From the NCBI GenBank assembly GCA_964430755.1, contig CAYSFT010000002.1, forward strand, positions 1 to 64,000: DNA of 64,000 bases. Direction: 5' to 3'. Shown here in pieces: positions 53,499 through 61,273 of this stretch. The DNA comes from Flemingiibacterium sp964430755. Its GTDB lineage: Bacteria; Bacillota; Clostridia; Oscillospirales; CAG-272. Positions within the stretch are counted from its first letter, which is position 1; the number at the start of each line of letters is the position of its first letter. Under the pieces are notes generated by a model. That model was given only the letters and a program-made list of their open reading frames with translations. It did no database searches and was not told where the DNA came from. The position numbers and the translations under genes were made by a program.

Positions 53499-54770
53499 AT
53501 GAAGAAAATAACCGTTTCCCGAATTTTTTCGCTTGTTATTTCTGTGCTTTGTCTCGCTTTACTCGTCCTGCCGTCGCTTTCGGGGTGTTCCGCGGACGGT
53601 GTCAGTGACAATGTGACCTTGTATGTTTACAACTGGGGTGAATACATTTCCGATGGCTCCGAGGGCTGTCTTGACTCGAATCAGGCATTTGAGAAATGGT
53701 ACTATGAAACCTACGGCGTAAAGGTCAACGTCAATTATTCAACCTTTTCGAGTAACGAATCCCTTTATGCGAAGTTAAGCTCAGGCTCGGTCAGCTATGA
53801 CGTAATCGTTCCGTCTGACTATATGATAGAACGTCTTATTGACGAGGGGCTTTTGGCAGAGCTTAATTATGATAACATTCCGCACGCGGCAGAGAATCTT
53901 CTTCCCGAATTTTTCGGCGAGACCTCTGTTCATTCCGATTATGACCCGGGAAATAAATATTCGGTTCCGTATATGTACGGTATGATCGGTGTTATTTACA
54001 ATACGACGGTTGTCCCCGAGGATGAGCCGAATCTCGGAAGCTGGCAGCTTATGTGGGATGAAAAGTACAAGGGTGATATTCTTCAGTTCAATAATTCGCG
54101 TGACGCTTTCGGCTCGGCACAGTATTTTCTCGGTCTTGATGTCAACTCCGACAGCGAGGCTGACTGGCGTGCGGCACTTGAAAAGCTGAAGGAACAGAAG
54201 CCTATACTCCAGGGTTATGTTATGGACGAGATCTATAACAAGATGGAGAACGGTTCTGCGGCAATTGCGGCTTACTATGCAGGAGATTATCTTGCGATGT
54301 ATGAGAACAATTCCGACCTCGAGTTTTTCTATCCCGAGGAGGGAACTAATCTCTATGTGGACGCGATGTGCATTCCGAAATCTGCCAAGAACAAGGAAAT
54401 AGCGGAGCGTTACATTGACTTTATGCTCACAGAAGAGCCTGCTGTTGCGAACGCTGAATATACTTATTATGCTTCACCGAACCGCGTTGTTGTTGAGAGT
54501 GAAGAATACATTGAGTATATGAGCGAGATCAAGGAAGACGCTTACGAAAAGATGTACGACACGGACAGCGTTACGACATCCACATACAGAAATCTCACCG
54601 GAGAAAAGCTGCTTCTCATCAATACGCTTTGGGAAGAGCTTAAATCTGACGTAACGGTCAGTGCGGCGATTTATGTGATGTGCGGCGTTATACTTGCGGT
54701 GCTTATTGCATGGGCGGTATTCTCTTATGTGAGAAAGGCTCGCAGAAGCAAATTTTATACAGGTAAATAA
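53499..54770 (+). CDS. potD: Polyamine-binding lipoprotein PotD with C-terminal membrane helix
   Basis: 423 residues. Signal peptide with lipobox LSGC (about 27-30), then the periplasmic-binding fold (YNWGEYISDGS at the start, NNSRDAFGSAQ, MCIPKSAKNKEIAERYIDFML). Unlike classic PotD it ends in a transmembrane helix (about 388-410) and a basic tail, so it could be held at both ends. It captures spermidine or putrescine for PotBC and lies 4 bp after potC. Confidence 0.93.
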   Translation: MKKITVSRIFSLVISVLCLALLVLPSLSGCSADGVSDNVTLYVYNWGEYISDGSEGCLDSNQAFEKWYYETYGVKVNVNYSTFSSNESLYAKLSSGSVSYDVIVPSDYMIERLIDEGLLAELNYDNIPHAAENLLPEFFGETSVHSDYDPGNKYSVPYMYGMIGVIYNTTVVPEDEPNLGSWQLMWDEKYKGDILQFNNSRDAFGSAQYFLGLDVNSDSEADWRAALEKLKEQKPILQGYVMDEIYNKMENGSAAIAAYYAGDYLAMYENNSDLEFFYPEEGTNLYVDAMCIPKSAKNKEIAERYIDFMLTEEPAVANAEYTYYASPNRVVVESEEYIEYMSEIKEDAYEKMYDTDSVTTSTYRNLTGEKLLLINTLWEELKSDVTVSAAIYVMCGVILAVLIAWAVFSYVRKARRSKFYTGK

Positions 54771-54777
54771 ATAAAAG

Positions 54778-54819
54778 AGCACTTACATCGAAACGAATAC
54801 GGTGTAAGTGCTGTTTTTT
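54778..54819 (+). terminator. Terminator of potABCD
   Basis: Thirteen-bp stem AGCACTTACATCG / CGGTGTAAGTGCT (54778-54790 and 54800-54812), then G and six T. Confidence 0.92.
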
Positions 54820-54875
54820 GCCGGCAAATTTTTTTTCAAATTAAAAACCGGGGAGTGCAATTTTAGAATGAAGTA

Positions 54876-54905
54876 TTGACATTTCTGATTTATTTATGGT
54901 ATAAT
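54876..54905 (+). promoter_or_regulatory. Promoter of toxin-antitoxin pair
   Basis: TTGACA (54876-54881), 18-bp spacer, TATAAT (54900-54905). Confidence 0.78.
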
Positions 54906-54969
54906 TAATTTACGGATATGAATTATTTCTGTGTGTCCGCGTATAATGAAAATGGAAGATGATCTGATT

Positions 54970-55229
54970 ATGACTATACGGTATTCAAAGGATGCCTTGA
55001 AGTTTTTATCCAAGCTTGAAAAAAATCGGTGACACGTATTCGTGAAGCTATCGGTGGACTTACGCTTGTTCCGCCTGTTGGTGATATTAAGCCGATGCAA
55101 GACTATAACGATGGAACAAAGCGACTCAGAGTTGGTTCATGGAGAATTATTTATCGAATAAATACCGATGGTGGAGTCGATATATTGTTTGTTATCGACA
55201 TAGGAAATCGCGGTGACATATATAAATAA
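54970..55229 (+). pseudogene. RelE/ParE-type toxin gene with one-base frameshift
   Basis: Frame one from ATG 54970 reads MTIRYSKDALKFLSKLEKNR and stops at TGA 55030-55032. The frame starting GTG 55029 continues with TRIREAIGGLTLVPP and RLRVGSWRIIYRI, the core of RelE-like toxins (mRNA interferase or gyrase poison families). Adding one base to the seven-A run at 55019-55025 joins both into an uninterrupted protein of about 86 residues of normal family shape. It could be a true inactivation, a slippery-site frameshift or a sequencing error. The antitoxin follows 13 bp later. Confidence 0.8.
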
Positions 55230-55242
55230 GGAGGTGCTTTAA

Positions 55243-55455
55243 ATGTCCGGTATTACAATGGAAGCTGCTCGTCTAATGGATGCTCTGCCCGAGGCTGACA
55301 AGAAATTTGCATACGAGTTTATTAAAAAGCTTGTTCTTGCGTGGGATCCTGACTTCACAAAAGTAACCTCAGAAGAAGCGAACTGCATCAAGGAAGCTGA
55401 GGAAAGCGGATTTATCGATGACAGTGAAGTTGATTGGGACAGCATCGGAACATAA
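55243..55455 (+). CDS. Antitoxin of the RelE-type pair
   Basis: 70 residues, acidic C-terminus (EEANCIKEAEESGFIDDSEVDWDSI), with a helical N-terminus. Small acidic proteins of this kind accompany RelE/ParE toxins and bind them. Strong ribosome site AAGGAGG. Toxin-first order is as in higBA-like pairs. No DNA-binding domain is evident. Still intact although the toxin is interrupted. Confidence 0.75.
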   Translation: MSGITMEAARLMDALPEADKKFAYEFIKKLVLAWDPDFTKVTSEEANCIKEAEESGFIDDSEVDWDSIGT

Positions 55456-55471
55456 AATTGAATAGTCAATC

Positions 55472-55499
55472 TCCCCGTCAGTGTGGCGGGGATTTTTTG
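55472..55499 (+). terminator. Terminator of the toxin-antitoxin operon
   Basis: Stem TCCCCG / CGGGGA (55472-55477 and 55487-55492) followed by six T. Confidence 0.82.
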
Positions 55500-55536
55500 T
55501 ATAACAAAAAGCCCCAAGGAAAAACCTCGAGGCTTC

Positions 55537-55585
55537 TGGAGCTGGAAATGGGATTTGAACCCACGACCTATTGATTACGAATCAA
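55537..55585 (-). pseudogene. 3' half of split tRNA-Thr(CGU)
   Basis: Minus strand from the anticodon stem through CCA: loop TTCGTAA (anticodon CGT), variable AGGTC, T-arm GTGGG-TTCAAAT-CCCAT, acceptor TTCCAGC, T73 and CCA (55537-55539). The 5' half is not adjacent: upstream sequence is unrelated. Its acceptor strand pairs perfectly with the GCTGGAA half found at 61305-61311, 5.7 kb away. Confidence 0.92.
55574..55585. repeat. Attachment-site core, left junction
   Basis: ATTACGAATCAA, shared with 61274-61285. It includes the tRNA anticodon loop; its flanks complete the palindrome TTGATT-ACG-AATCAA, a typical integrase core site. Confidence 0.88.
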
Positions 55586-55747
55586 CAGGTCTAAATAGCC
55601 CCTTAAATACACCTTTTATTAGTCTTTACAACCTTTTTCTCGGTCGGCATTGACCGAATCGGTAATTGTTGAACGAAAATCTCGCCATTAGGTGCTATTG
55701 ATTACGCTTTTATTGTATCATAAGATTATGAATATTTCAAGAGGGGT
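55586..55747. other. Left end of the element, non-coding
   Basis: No gene. It contains a hairpin TCGGTC/GACCGA near 55640-55660 that may be an integrase or excision-factor arm region. The rest is AT-rich without recognisable sites. Confidence 0.4.
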
Positions 55748-55780
55748 AAAAAATCAACAGACGGATGTACTCCGTCTGTT
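55748..55780 (-). terminator. Terminator of the element lipoprotein gene
   Basis: Perfect 10-bp stem AACAGACGGA / TCCGTCTGTT (55756-55765 and 55771-55780). On the minus strand ATTTTTT follows. Confidence 0.85.
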
Positions 55781-55789
55781 GAAGATGTG

Positions 55790-56344
55790 TCAAAACTCGT
55801 TGTATTTCTCCGCATACTCTTTTATGTTAAGAATAGAAACCTCGTCCCAATCAAGACTTGCTAATGTATCAGCATTAAAGGTGCTTCTTAAATATGCGGT
55901 CTGTACATTTCCATATTCTTCATAGAAAACAAACTTGACTGTCATATTGTAATCGTCTTTCATTCTATACAGTATGGTGTATTGAATTAAAAGAGCATCA
56001 GCAGGGTGAGGTTCTGTCAGTAAAAACTTAACTGTTGAATCATCGGCAGCGACATTTTCGACGTTTGCTTTGCCAACAACACTTTCGGCTAAATCTTGTA
56101 ATGCTTGTCTTTTTTCTGCTACTCCACTAGTACCTGCGGTTATAAAACGCCATTCCGCTTCGGTAAGTCCAAGTTCATTATTGGGGTCATAGGTTTGATT
56201 GTCGGGTTCATAAGTTTGATTATTAGGTTCAACAACGGTGGAGGCTTCGTTTTGTAAATCGTTCTTTTCTTCGCTATTAGAACACCCTACCAAAAAGAAC
56301 ATCAATATAATAGCGCTCAATAAAGAGCAAAGTATTCTTTTCAT
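55790..56344 (-). CDS. Element-borne lipoprotein of unknown function
   Basis: 184 residues. Signal peptide with lipobox FLVGC (about 17-21), then an acidic linker with two copies of a seven-residue NQTYxPx repeat (about 41-54), and a compact C-terminal domain (70-184; GLTEAEWRFITAG, YRMKDDYNMTVKFVFYEEYG). No known family. It is the only gene in the element without an evident maintenance role, so probably cargo or a surface function such as exclusion. Confidence 0.75.
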   Translation of the reverse strand: MKRILCSLLSAIILMFFLVGCSNSEEKNDLQNEASTVVEPNNQTYEPDNQTYDPNNELGLTEAEWRFITAGTSGVAEKRQALQDLAESVVGKANVENVAADDSTVKFLLTEPHPADALLIQYTILYRMKDDYNMTVKFVFYEEYGNVQTAYLRSTFNADTLASLDWDEVSILNIKEYAEKYNEF

Positions 56345-56776
56345 ATCTTTACTTGTACAACTCTCTTTCTATACAACATCCTTGATAAATCAATCAAATA
56401 CACATATAGTATATCATAATTTTATGAACTTTTCAATAGCGATATTGGTTATATTTCGGGAGTAATCGACAGTAAAATATAACAAACAAATCCAAATGGA
56501 AAGAATATAGAAAGGCAGAAAAAAAGATGGTCGGAAAGAAAAACAGAGCGGAAAGGACGGTTTGACAATAAGGTTATAAGGCTTATTTGTCAAACTATAC
56601 TTTCTACCAAAATGAGTATGAAGAAACGGCACGAAGTGTCGCTTCTTCATACGGAAATGGAAAAACGCTCTCATTCGAGCGTTTCACAAAATGGGGTTAT
56701 ACCCTTTGTCCTCGTCCCTATCGGGATAAAAAAGCGGTTATAGTCTTAACTATCAAAAAGCAAAGGGGGTGCGACT
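56345..56776. other. Non-coding control region before the 56777 recombinase gene
   Basis: It holds an inverted repeat TTTGACAATAAG / CTTATTTGTCAAA around 56560-56595 (one base of asymmetry), suited to a repressor, and a hairpin AAACGCTC / GAGCGTTT near 56662-56683. A 69-codon TTG-started frame spans part of it but lacks a ribosome site. The gene may be controlled at both sites. Confidence 0.4.
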
Positions 56777-57691
56777 ATGGGAAGAAAGAGCGGTAATATC
56801 ACTATGCAGTTGAACAAACGCATTGACGATTTACTCCGTATCGGTGAGAAGAAAGTGAAAGATGACCCGACAAATAGCAATCGTGTCGAGGGTATTCACT
56901 CGATACAGACCGCATCAACATACCGAGCGGTAGCAAAACAACTTGGGGAATACCTCAAAGGGCAGGGCGTGAGGAACATTGGGGAGATTGACCGAACACA
57001 CATAGCAGGGTTTATGTCCGAGCGAAAGGACTTGTCTGCTTTTACGCATAGCAAGGATTTGTCGGCTATCAACAAAATCCTTGATACACGCTATACAGTT
57101 CGAGAGTTCGGACTACCTCAACGCAGTTATCACGATGTGTCAAACAACAGAGGTCTTGCGGTAAGAGATACAAGCGGAGCAGAACGCAACCGAGAGGCAC
57201 TTTCTTTTGTTCGTGCCTGCGGTATGCGTAGGGAGAGCATAGACCGAATAACACCGAACGATTTTTTGCGTGATAAAGACGGTCTGTGTATCGGGGTACA
57301 TCTTGTTGAAAAGGGTGGCCGTGAGAGAATGGCGGTAATCATTGAGCAAGACAGAGAGCGTATAACCGAGATTGTCAGTAATGCCATAGCACAAAACGGA
57401 GAGCATCAGCCATTCTTGAAAGCACCCGACTCAAACGCCAATCCTCACTATGAACGCAGGGAGTATGCCGAGAGATTATACACAGACCTTATCAACGCAA
57501 AGGAGAGCGGTTTTGACTACTACGCCAATATGAGAGAGCATTTTATAGACGAGTACAACTTTGAGAGAGCCACACACGGCAGAGCTGAGATAATCAAGGG
57601 GGTTGAGCGTGATACCCTTGCGGAAGTCTCCCAAAATCTCGGACACAATAGAATTAGCGTTGTATATTACAGTTATTTGAACATAGCATAA
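56777..57691 (+). CDS. Divergent tyrosine recombinase
   Basis: 304 residues, ribosome site AAAGGGGG. A SAM-like N-terminal core-binding region (about 45-110) and a catalytic part with Arg in ACGMRRESI, Lys in VEKGGRER, and LGHNRISVVYYSYL at the end, giving the final His and the likely nucleophile Tyr. The usual HxxR motif is not obvious (ATHGRAEI is the nearest). It differs strongly from the integrase at 59817. It might resolve multimers of the circular form or act as a second integrase. Confidence 0.72.
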   Translation: MGRKSGNITMQLNKRIDDLLRIGEKKVKDDPTNSNRVEGIHSIQTASTYRAVAKQLGEYLKGQGVRNIGEIDRTHIAGFMSERKDLSAFTHSKDLSAINKILDTRYTVREFGLPQRSYHDVSNNRGLAVRDTSGAERNREALSFVRACGMRRESIDRITPNDFLRDKDGLCIGVHLVEKGGRERMAVIIEQDRERITEIVSNAIAQNGEHQPFLKAPDSNANPHYERREYAERLYTDLINAKESGFDYYANMREHFIDEYNFERATHGRAEIIKGVERDTLAEVSQNLGHNRISVVYYSYLNIA

Positions 57692-57766
57692 TTATATTTT
57701 GCTTGTTATTACATAGAATATAGTAAGCCCGAATGGGTAATACAAGTGGGCGGAAATAAAATGGTG

Positions 57767-57805
57767 AGGCTATCGAAATTACCCTTTCGGTAGCCTTATA
57801 TTTTT
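57767..57805 (+). terminator. Terminator of the 56777 recombinase gene
   Basis: Twelve-bp stem AGGCTATCGAAA / TTTCGGTAGCCT (57767-57778 and 57785-57796), then TATATTTTT. Confidence 0.87.
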
Positions 57806-57856
57806 GCTCGAACACCTATCCTCTTTATTTTTCCAAAAAAATATGAATAATGTATA

Positions 57857-57957
57857 TGTAGCAAAGTAGCAAACACTATTTTCTCACATTATTTCAACTA
57901 CTTTAAGGCTACATCGTGGCAGTTATCATTCCTGCCACGATGTAGCACAATGTAGCA
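57857..57957 (+). other. Candidate replication origin / Rep operator
   Basis: A perfect 15-bp inverted repeat GCTACATCGTGGCAG / CTGCCACGATGTAGC (57908-57922 and 57932-57946) with a 9-nt loop TTATCATTC. It is surrounded by iteron-like TGTAGCA copies at 57857, 57941 and 57951 and an AGTAGCA at 57865, immediately upstream of rep. HUH Reps nick single-stranded loops of such cruciforms next to their binding repeats. The nick site is not identified. Confidence 0.6.
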
Positions 57958-57993
57958 AAACCATAAAAATACTAAAAATAAGGAGGACTCAAT

Positions 57994-59205
57994 ATGAGTA
58001 AAACTCGCACTATGAGAAGTGCTTTTATAAGAATCTCAGCCACAAATAACACAAAGGACGGCTTGGTGGAATACACCAAAGAGCAAATCAAGGCCATGGT
58101 GGAGGGGCTTTGCGACAGATATACAGACACCAAATATGCCTACATTTGCCACGACAAAGACCAAGCACCAGACGGAGCCGTCCCAACACACTTTCATATT
58201 TACTTTAAGTTCAAGACATCTATACACTTTCCCTATCTGAAAGAGGCTTTTCCCTATGGGGACATCGAAAATGCGAGGTCGGCTAATGCTTGTGTTCAAT
58301 ACCTCATACATAAGAACAATCCCGAAAAGGCACAGTATGGCAAAGACGAGGTAATCAGCAATTTTACACAAGAACAACTCGAATACCTTTTCTTGAACAA
58401 CAAGAAATTGGAAAAACTCAACGAAGAATCCGAACTTGCTGACATTTTGGAAGGCATAGCCGAAAACGAAATCAGGCGTTTTAATATGTTTGACCATATC
58501 AGTGTAGAACTTTATAGCAAACACCGAGCGAAGATTGAAAACGCCTTTAAGTACCGAGACATTAAACTGCTGACTAACCCGAACAGAAACATTGATGTCA
58601 TTTTCGTGACGGGAGCAGCAGGCAACGGCAAGACAACCTTTGCCAAATCGTTCGGGAATGGATATAACGGCATTTGCGTTTCCTCGTCATCGAATGACCC
58701 TTTACAAGACTACTGCGACCAAGATGTTCTTATCCTTGATGACTTGCGTGATGAAGATTTCAAGTTTCAAGACCTTTTGAAAATACTTGACCCTCACACC
58801 GCATCAAGTATGAAGAGCCGATACAACAATAAGGTGTTCGTTGGAAAACTCATCGTTATAACGAGTTATAAGACACTTAGAGATTGGTACGGCAAAGTCC
58901 CTCACGATGCTAAAAAGCAGTTATACCGAAGAATGTCACTTTATGTTCAAGTCGAAAAAGAGGAAATCGATATTTACACAATAGATGCTGACTTGACTAA
59001 AACTCTTATTGCCACACTCCCGAACGTAGTGCCTACGCTCATCAAAGAGCACGAAAAGGCAAAAAAGACAGATGAGTTTGTCAATGGGGCAATCAATCAT
59101 TATTTCGACTCAATGAAAAACCTTGTGCCAGAGGAAGAAATCGAAAGAGGGCTGGCTGGTGTCAAGTATGGCTCGGACGGTTATGATAAAGAATTACCAT
59201 TCTAA
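57994..59205 (+). CDS. Rep protein: HUH endonuclease fused to SF3 helicase (CRESS-like)
   Basis: 403 residues, AAGGAGG ribosome site. The N-terminal nickase has HUH motif H66-F-H68 and catalytic Tyr motif Y103-xxx-K107 (YLIHK). The C-terminal helicase has Walker A GAAGNGKTT (K213), Walker B VLILDDL (about 246-252) and motif C-like KLIVITSY. This two-domain plan matches small Rep proteins of rolling-circle plasmids and CRESS-DNA viruses. It would start rolling-circle replication of the excised circle at the repeats just upstream. Confidence 0.88.
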   Translation: MSKTRTMRSAFIRISATNNTKDGLVEYTKEQIKAMVEGLCDRYTDTKYAYICHDKDQAPDGAVPTHFHIYFKFKTSIHFPYLKEAFPYGDIENARSANACVQYLIHKNNPEKAQYGKDEVISNFTQEQLEYLFLNNKKLEKLNEESELADILEGIAENEIRRFNMFDHISVELYSKHRAKIENAFKYRDIKLLTNPNRNIDVIFVTGAAGNGKTTFAKSFGNGYNGICVSSSSNDPLQDYCDQDVLILDDLRDEDFKFQDLLKILDPHTASSMKSRYNNKVFVGKLIVITSYKTLRDWYGKVPHDAKKQLYRRMSLYVQVEKEEIDIYTIDADLTKTLIATLPNVVPTLIKEHEKAKKTDEFVNGAINHYFDSMKNLVPEEEIERGLAGVKYGSDGYDKELPF

Positions 59206-59222
59206 TTAAGGGGGAAAATACG

Positions 59223-59402
59223 ATGAGAAAGAATAAAAATGGCTTTAACAAATATGAATGTATGGTTATCAAGGTAATCTTGACGATTGCCCGACAGATA
59301 ACCGACAACGAGGAAAGAAAGGATTTTATCAGCCGAGTAAGGCTATATGATAAAGAGGGAAACGAAATGCCCTTGTTCCTCAAACAGTTGGAGAGGAATT
59401 GA
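59223..59402 (+). CDS. Small basic protein downstream of rep
   Basis: 59 residues, ribosome site AAGGGGG, 17 bp after rep and followed at once by a terminator. The sequence begins MRKNKNGFNKYE and ends LFLKQLERN. It is charged, mostly helical and without a recognised domain. It may be a copy-number or accessory replication factor, judged only from position. Confidence 0.65.
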   Translation: MRKNKNGFNKYECMVIKVILTIARQITDNEERKDFISRVRLYDKEGNEMPLFLKQLERN

Positions 59403-59404
59403 CT

Positions 59405-59443
59405 AATGGCGTTCTGCTATCACACAGAACGCCATTTTCTTTT
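59405..59443. terminator. Bidirectional terminator
   Basis: Perfect 12-bp stem AATGGCGTTCTG / CAGAACGCCATT (59405-59416 and 59425-59436), then TTCTTTT. It separates the rep operon from the convergent regulator. Confidence 0.9.
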
Positions 59444-59813
59444 ACATATTGGGAAAGAGGTGGAAACACTCTAAAACATCGTTCGGGGTCATATCCAAAA
59501 TCAAGGCTAACGCCATAATCTCACTTGCGGTGAAGTCCGACTTGCCCGACATTTTACGGCGGAGCGTCGCATCTGTGATGACACGCCCCAAGAGATTGTT
59601 GAAAATCATAAGTATATCGCTATTGGTTAGACCGAGTTCCTTTTTGCGATTCTCCAAAAAGTCTTTGTCGGCAGCGTTATAAACGCTATCCCGACAAGTT
59701 GCGGATTGAGAATACACAAGGCTTTTGTTTTTCTCTCGGAATTGCTCGGCTGTTTTCGGGGAGCAAAGAGCGTTCAATCGTTCTCTGTTCTCTTGTATCT
59801 TGGTCTTATCCAT
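59442..59813 (-). CDS. XRE-like element regulator
   Basis: 123 residues. The C-terminal half (about 55-120) looks like a helix-turn-helix of the XRE/Cro type (ITDATLRRKMSGKSDFTASEIMALALILDMTPNDVLECF). The N-terminal half is charged and unrecognised. It ends 4 bp before the integrase start region ends and shares its transcript (integrase first), so it probably represses integrase or rep. Confidence in the fold is moderate. Confidence 0.75.
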   Translation of the reverse strand: MDKTKIQENRERLNALCSPKTAEQFREKNKSLVYSQSATCRDSVYNAADKDFLENRKKELGLTNSDILMIFNNLLGRVITDATLRRKMSGKSDFTASEIMALALILDMTPNDVLECFHLFPNM

Positions 59814-59816
59814 TGT

Positions 59817-60791
59817 TTATGCTCCTTTTCTTATGTTGCCACGCAGGGGGCGAGGTGTTTGGATTTGGGTTACGAAGTTGAGTTTTTCGGCACTTTCTTG
59901 AAGCATACCCATATCTTCGTTTATATATCGTCTTAACACACGGACATCACTAATCACCATAAGTTTTCTTGTTTTCTCGGTATCTTCAAGAGTGCCGTAT
60001 GTTTTGGTTGCGAATGTTCGTCTAAACTCATGACACGCTCTCGGCTTGACTCCTGCCACATTACAGAGTTCATACATATTTTTTGAAACTGTGTCGGGGT
60101 GTAGCATATTCCCCTCAACATTGGGGAAAAGGTACTCATAGCCTTCCTCTTTCAGCCGTGTCATTTTCAAATATCTTCTCAAAGCGACTTTCAAATCGGA
60201 GTTGAGGGGGATTTGCTGAATCTTGAACACATTGTTTCTCTTGATGTGTCGGAGAATCAAGATGTTTTCCTCAAACCGCACATCTTCAATCAGCATATTG
60301 ACAAGTGTGCCTCGTCTTATGCCAGTGAGCAAAAATGTAATCATCATATAATAGTCCCTTACCTCGCTGAATGTTTTAGAGGTTTTGTATCGGCAATTCA
60401 AGAGTTGCTTTATTTCTTCATCGGAATACACCGTAACCTCGTCTTTAGCAGGGGCTTGAAAGAGTTTGATTTTGAAAGGGACAAGGTTTTCTTCCTCAAA
60501 CAGATAGGAAGTAAAGGCTTTTAATGTCCTCAAATAAGTGTTGCGTGTTTCAACGGCTATCTCCATATCCAAAAGATGAAGTTTGTATTTTTCAACGAGG
60601 TCTTTGTCTATCTCGGAAATATCTGTATAGGCTTTATCGTCACAGAACTTCAAGAAGTCCTTAATTGAGCCTTTGTAGGAACGAATGGTAGCATCTCTGC
60701 GACCCTCGGCAATCTTTGATGTAATAAAACTATCGAAAGCGTTTATAATCGAAACGCCACTTTTTTCTATGTTCTTAATTTTTCTCTTCAT
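59817..60791 (-). CDS. Tyrosine integrase
   Basis: 324 residues. N-terminal SAM-like domain (about 12-100), then the catalytic domain with Arg in LTGIRRGTL, HEFRRTFAT (HxxR) and the nucleophile in VLRRYIN. This is a typical integrase of elements that use tRNA genes. It is read away from the right end, with its start 483 bp inside the att core. Ribosome site AAAGGAG supports the ATG. It should catalyse recombination at the tRNA-Thr anticodon core. Confidence 0.93.
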   Translation of the reverse strand: MKRKIKNIEKSGVSIINAFDSFITSKIAEGRRDATIRSYKGSIKDFLKFCDDKAYTDISEIDKDLVEKYKLHLLDMEIAVETRNTYLRTLKAFTSYLFEEENLVPFKIKLFQAPAKDEVTVYSDEEIKQLLNCRYKTSKTFSEVRDYYMMITFLLTGIRRGTLVNMLIEDVRFEENILILRHIKRNNVFKIQQIPLNSDLKVALRRYLKMTRLKEEGYEYLFPNVEGNMLHPDTVSKNMYELCNVAGVKPRACHEFRRTFATKTYGTLEDTEKTRKLMVISDVRVLRRYINEDMGMLQESAEKLNFVTQIQTPRPLRGNIRKGA

Positions 60792-61103
60792 AACAATTTA
60801 ATCTCCTTTATCAAAATATCTATAATCAGCATCACCTCTGCGCAGAGATTATTTTTTTGCTTGTACTCGTATTCTAACATATTTTTTCGCAAAAGTCAAG
60901 AGTGAGCGGTCAAAAATTACCGATTATTTTTGATAGCACAAGATAATTACGGAATTGTGGGCAAATCATATTATACTAAAAACAGAATTGAGTTTATTTA
61001 GTATAATATGCGTTTTCCCAGCATCAGCAAATTGTTAGAAAAAATACTCGAAAATATTTTTTCTCGTCTTGCTGAAAATCAAAAAATTACAGACCTATTG
61101 ATT
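60792..61103. other. Non-coding right part of the element with large inverted repeats
   Basis: It contains a perfect 14-bp repeat CATATTATACTAAA / TTTAGTATAATATG (60967-60980 and 60997-61010), with TATAAT on both strands. It also contains a stem CAGCA..AGAAAAAATA / TATTTTTTCT..TGCTG (61019-61074). Candidate divergent promoters, integrase arm sites or a single-strand origin. A 14-bp copy of tRNA sequence (61092-61105) ends it. No coding potential seen. Confidence 0.5.
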
Positions 61104-61152
61104 ACACAAAAAACAAACCCCTTTCCGTGATTGTAAAAACCACGAAAAGAGG
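61104..61152 (-). terminator. Terminator of the element tRNA-Thr
   Basis: Minus-strand 12-bp stem CCTCTTTTCGTG / CACGGAAAGGGG (61141-61152 and 61118-61129) then TTTGTTTTTT, about 16 nt after the tRNA CCA. Confidence 0.85.
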
Positions 61153-61167
61153 CTTGTTATAAGGGTT

Positions 61168-61242
61168 TGGAGCTGGTGGAGGGATTTGAACCCTCGGCCT
61201 ATTGATTACGAATCAATTGCGCTACCCCTGCGCCACACCAGC
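61168..61242 (-). tRNA. tRNA-Thr (CGT), complete, carried by the element
   Basis: Full cloverleaf: acceptor GCTGGTG/CACCAGC, D-arm GCGC..GCGC, anticodon arm ATTGA-TTCGTAA-TCAAT, T-arm GAGGG-TTCAAAT-CCCTC, T73, CCA encoded. Compared with the split tRNA-Thr, the changes in acceptor and T stems are paired compensations, so it is a distinct functional gene and not a copy of the broken one. It starts 31 nt after the severed 5' half and has no promoter of its own that I can see. Confidence 0.95.
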
Positions 61243-61273
61243 ATTGCTATTTAGTTGTAAAACTCGTAATACA

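Noticed and set aside
56587..56796. 69-codon frame before the second recombinase
   Set aside because: TTG start without ribosome site, overlaps an inverted repeat and the next gene; no recognisable protein.
61168..61242. Intact tRNA-Thr interpreted as a tandem host duplicate
   Set aside because: It lies inside the two att cores and differs from the split tRNA by compensated stem changes, so element origin is simpler. A pre-existing host tandem cannot be fully excluded without an empty site.
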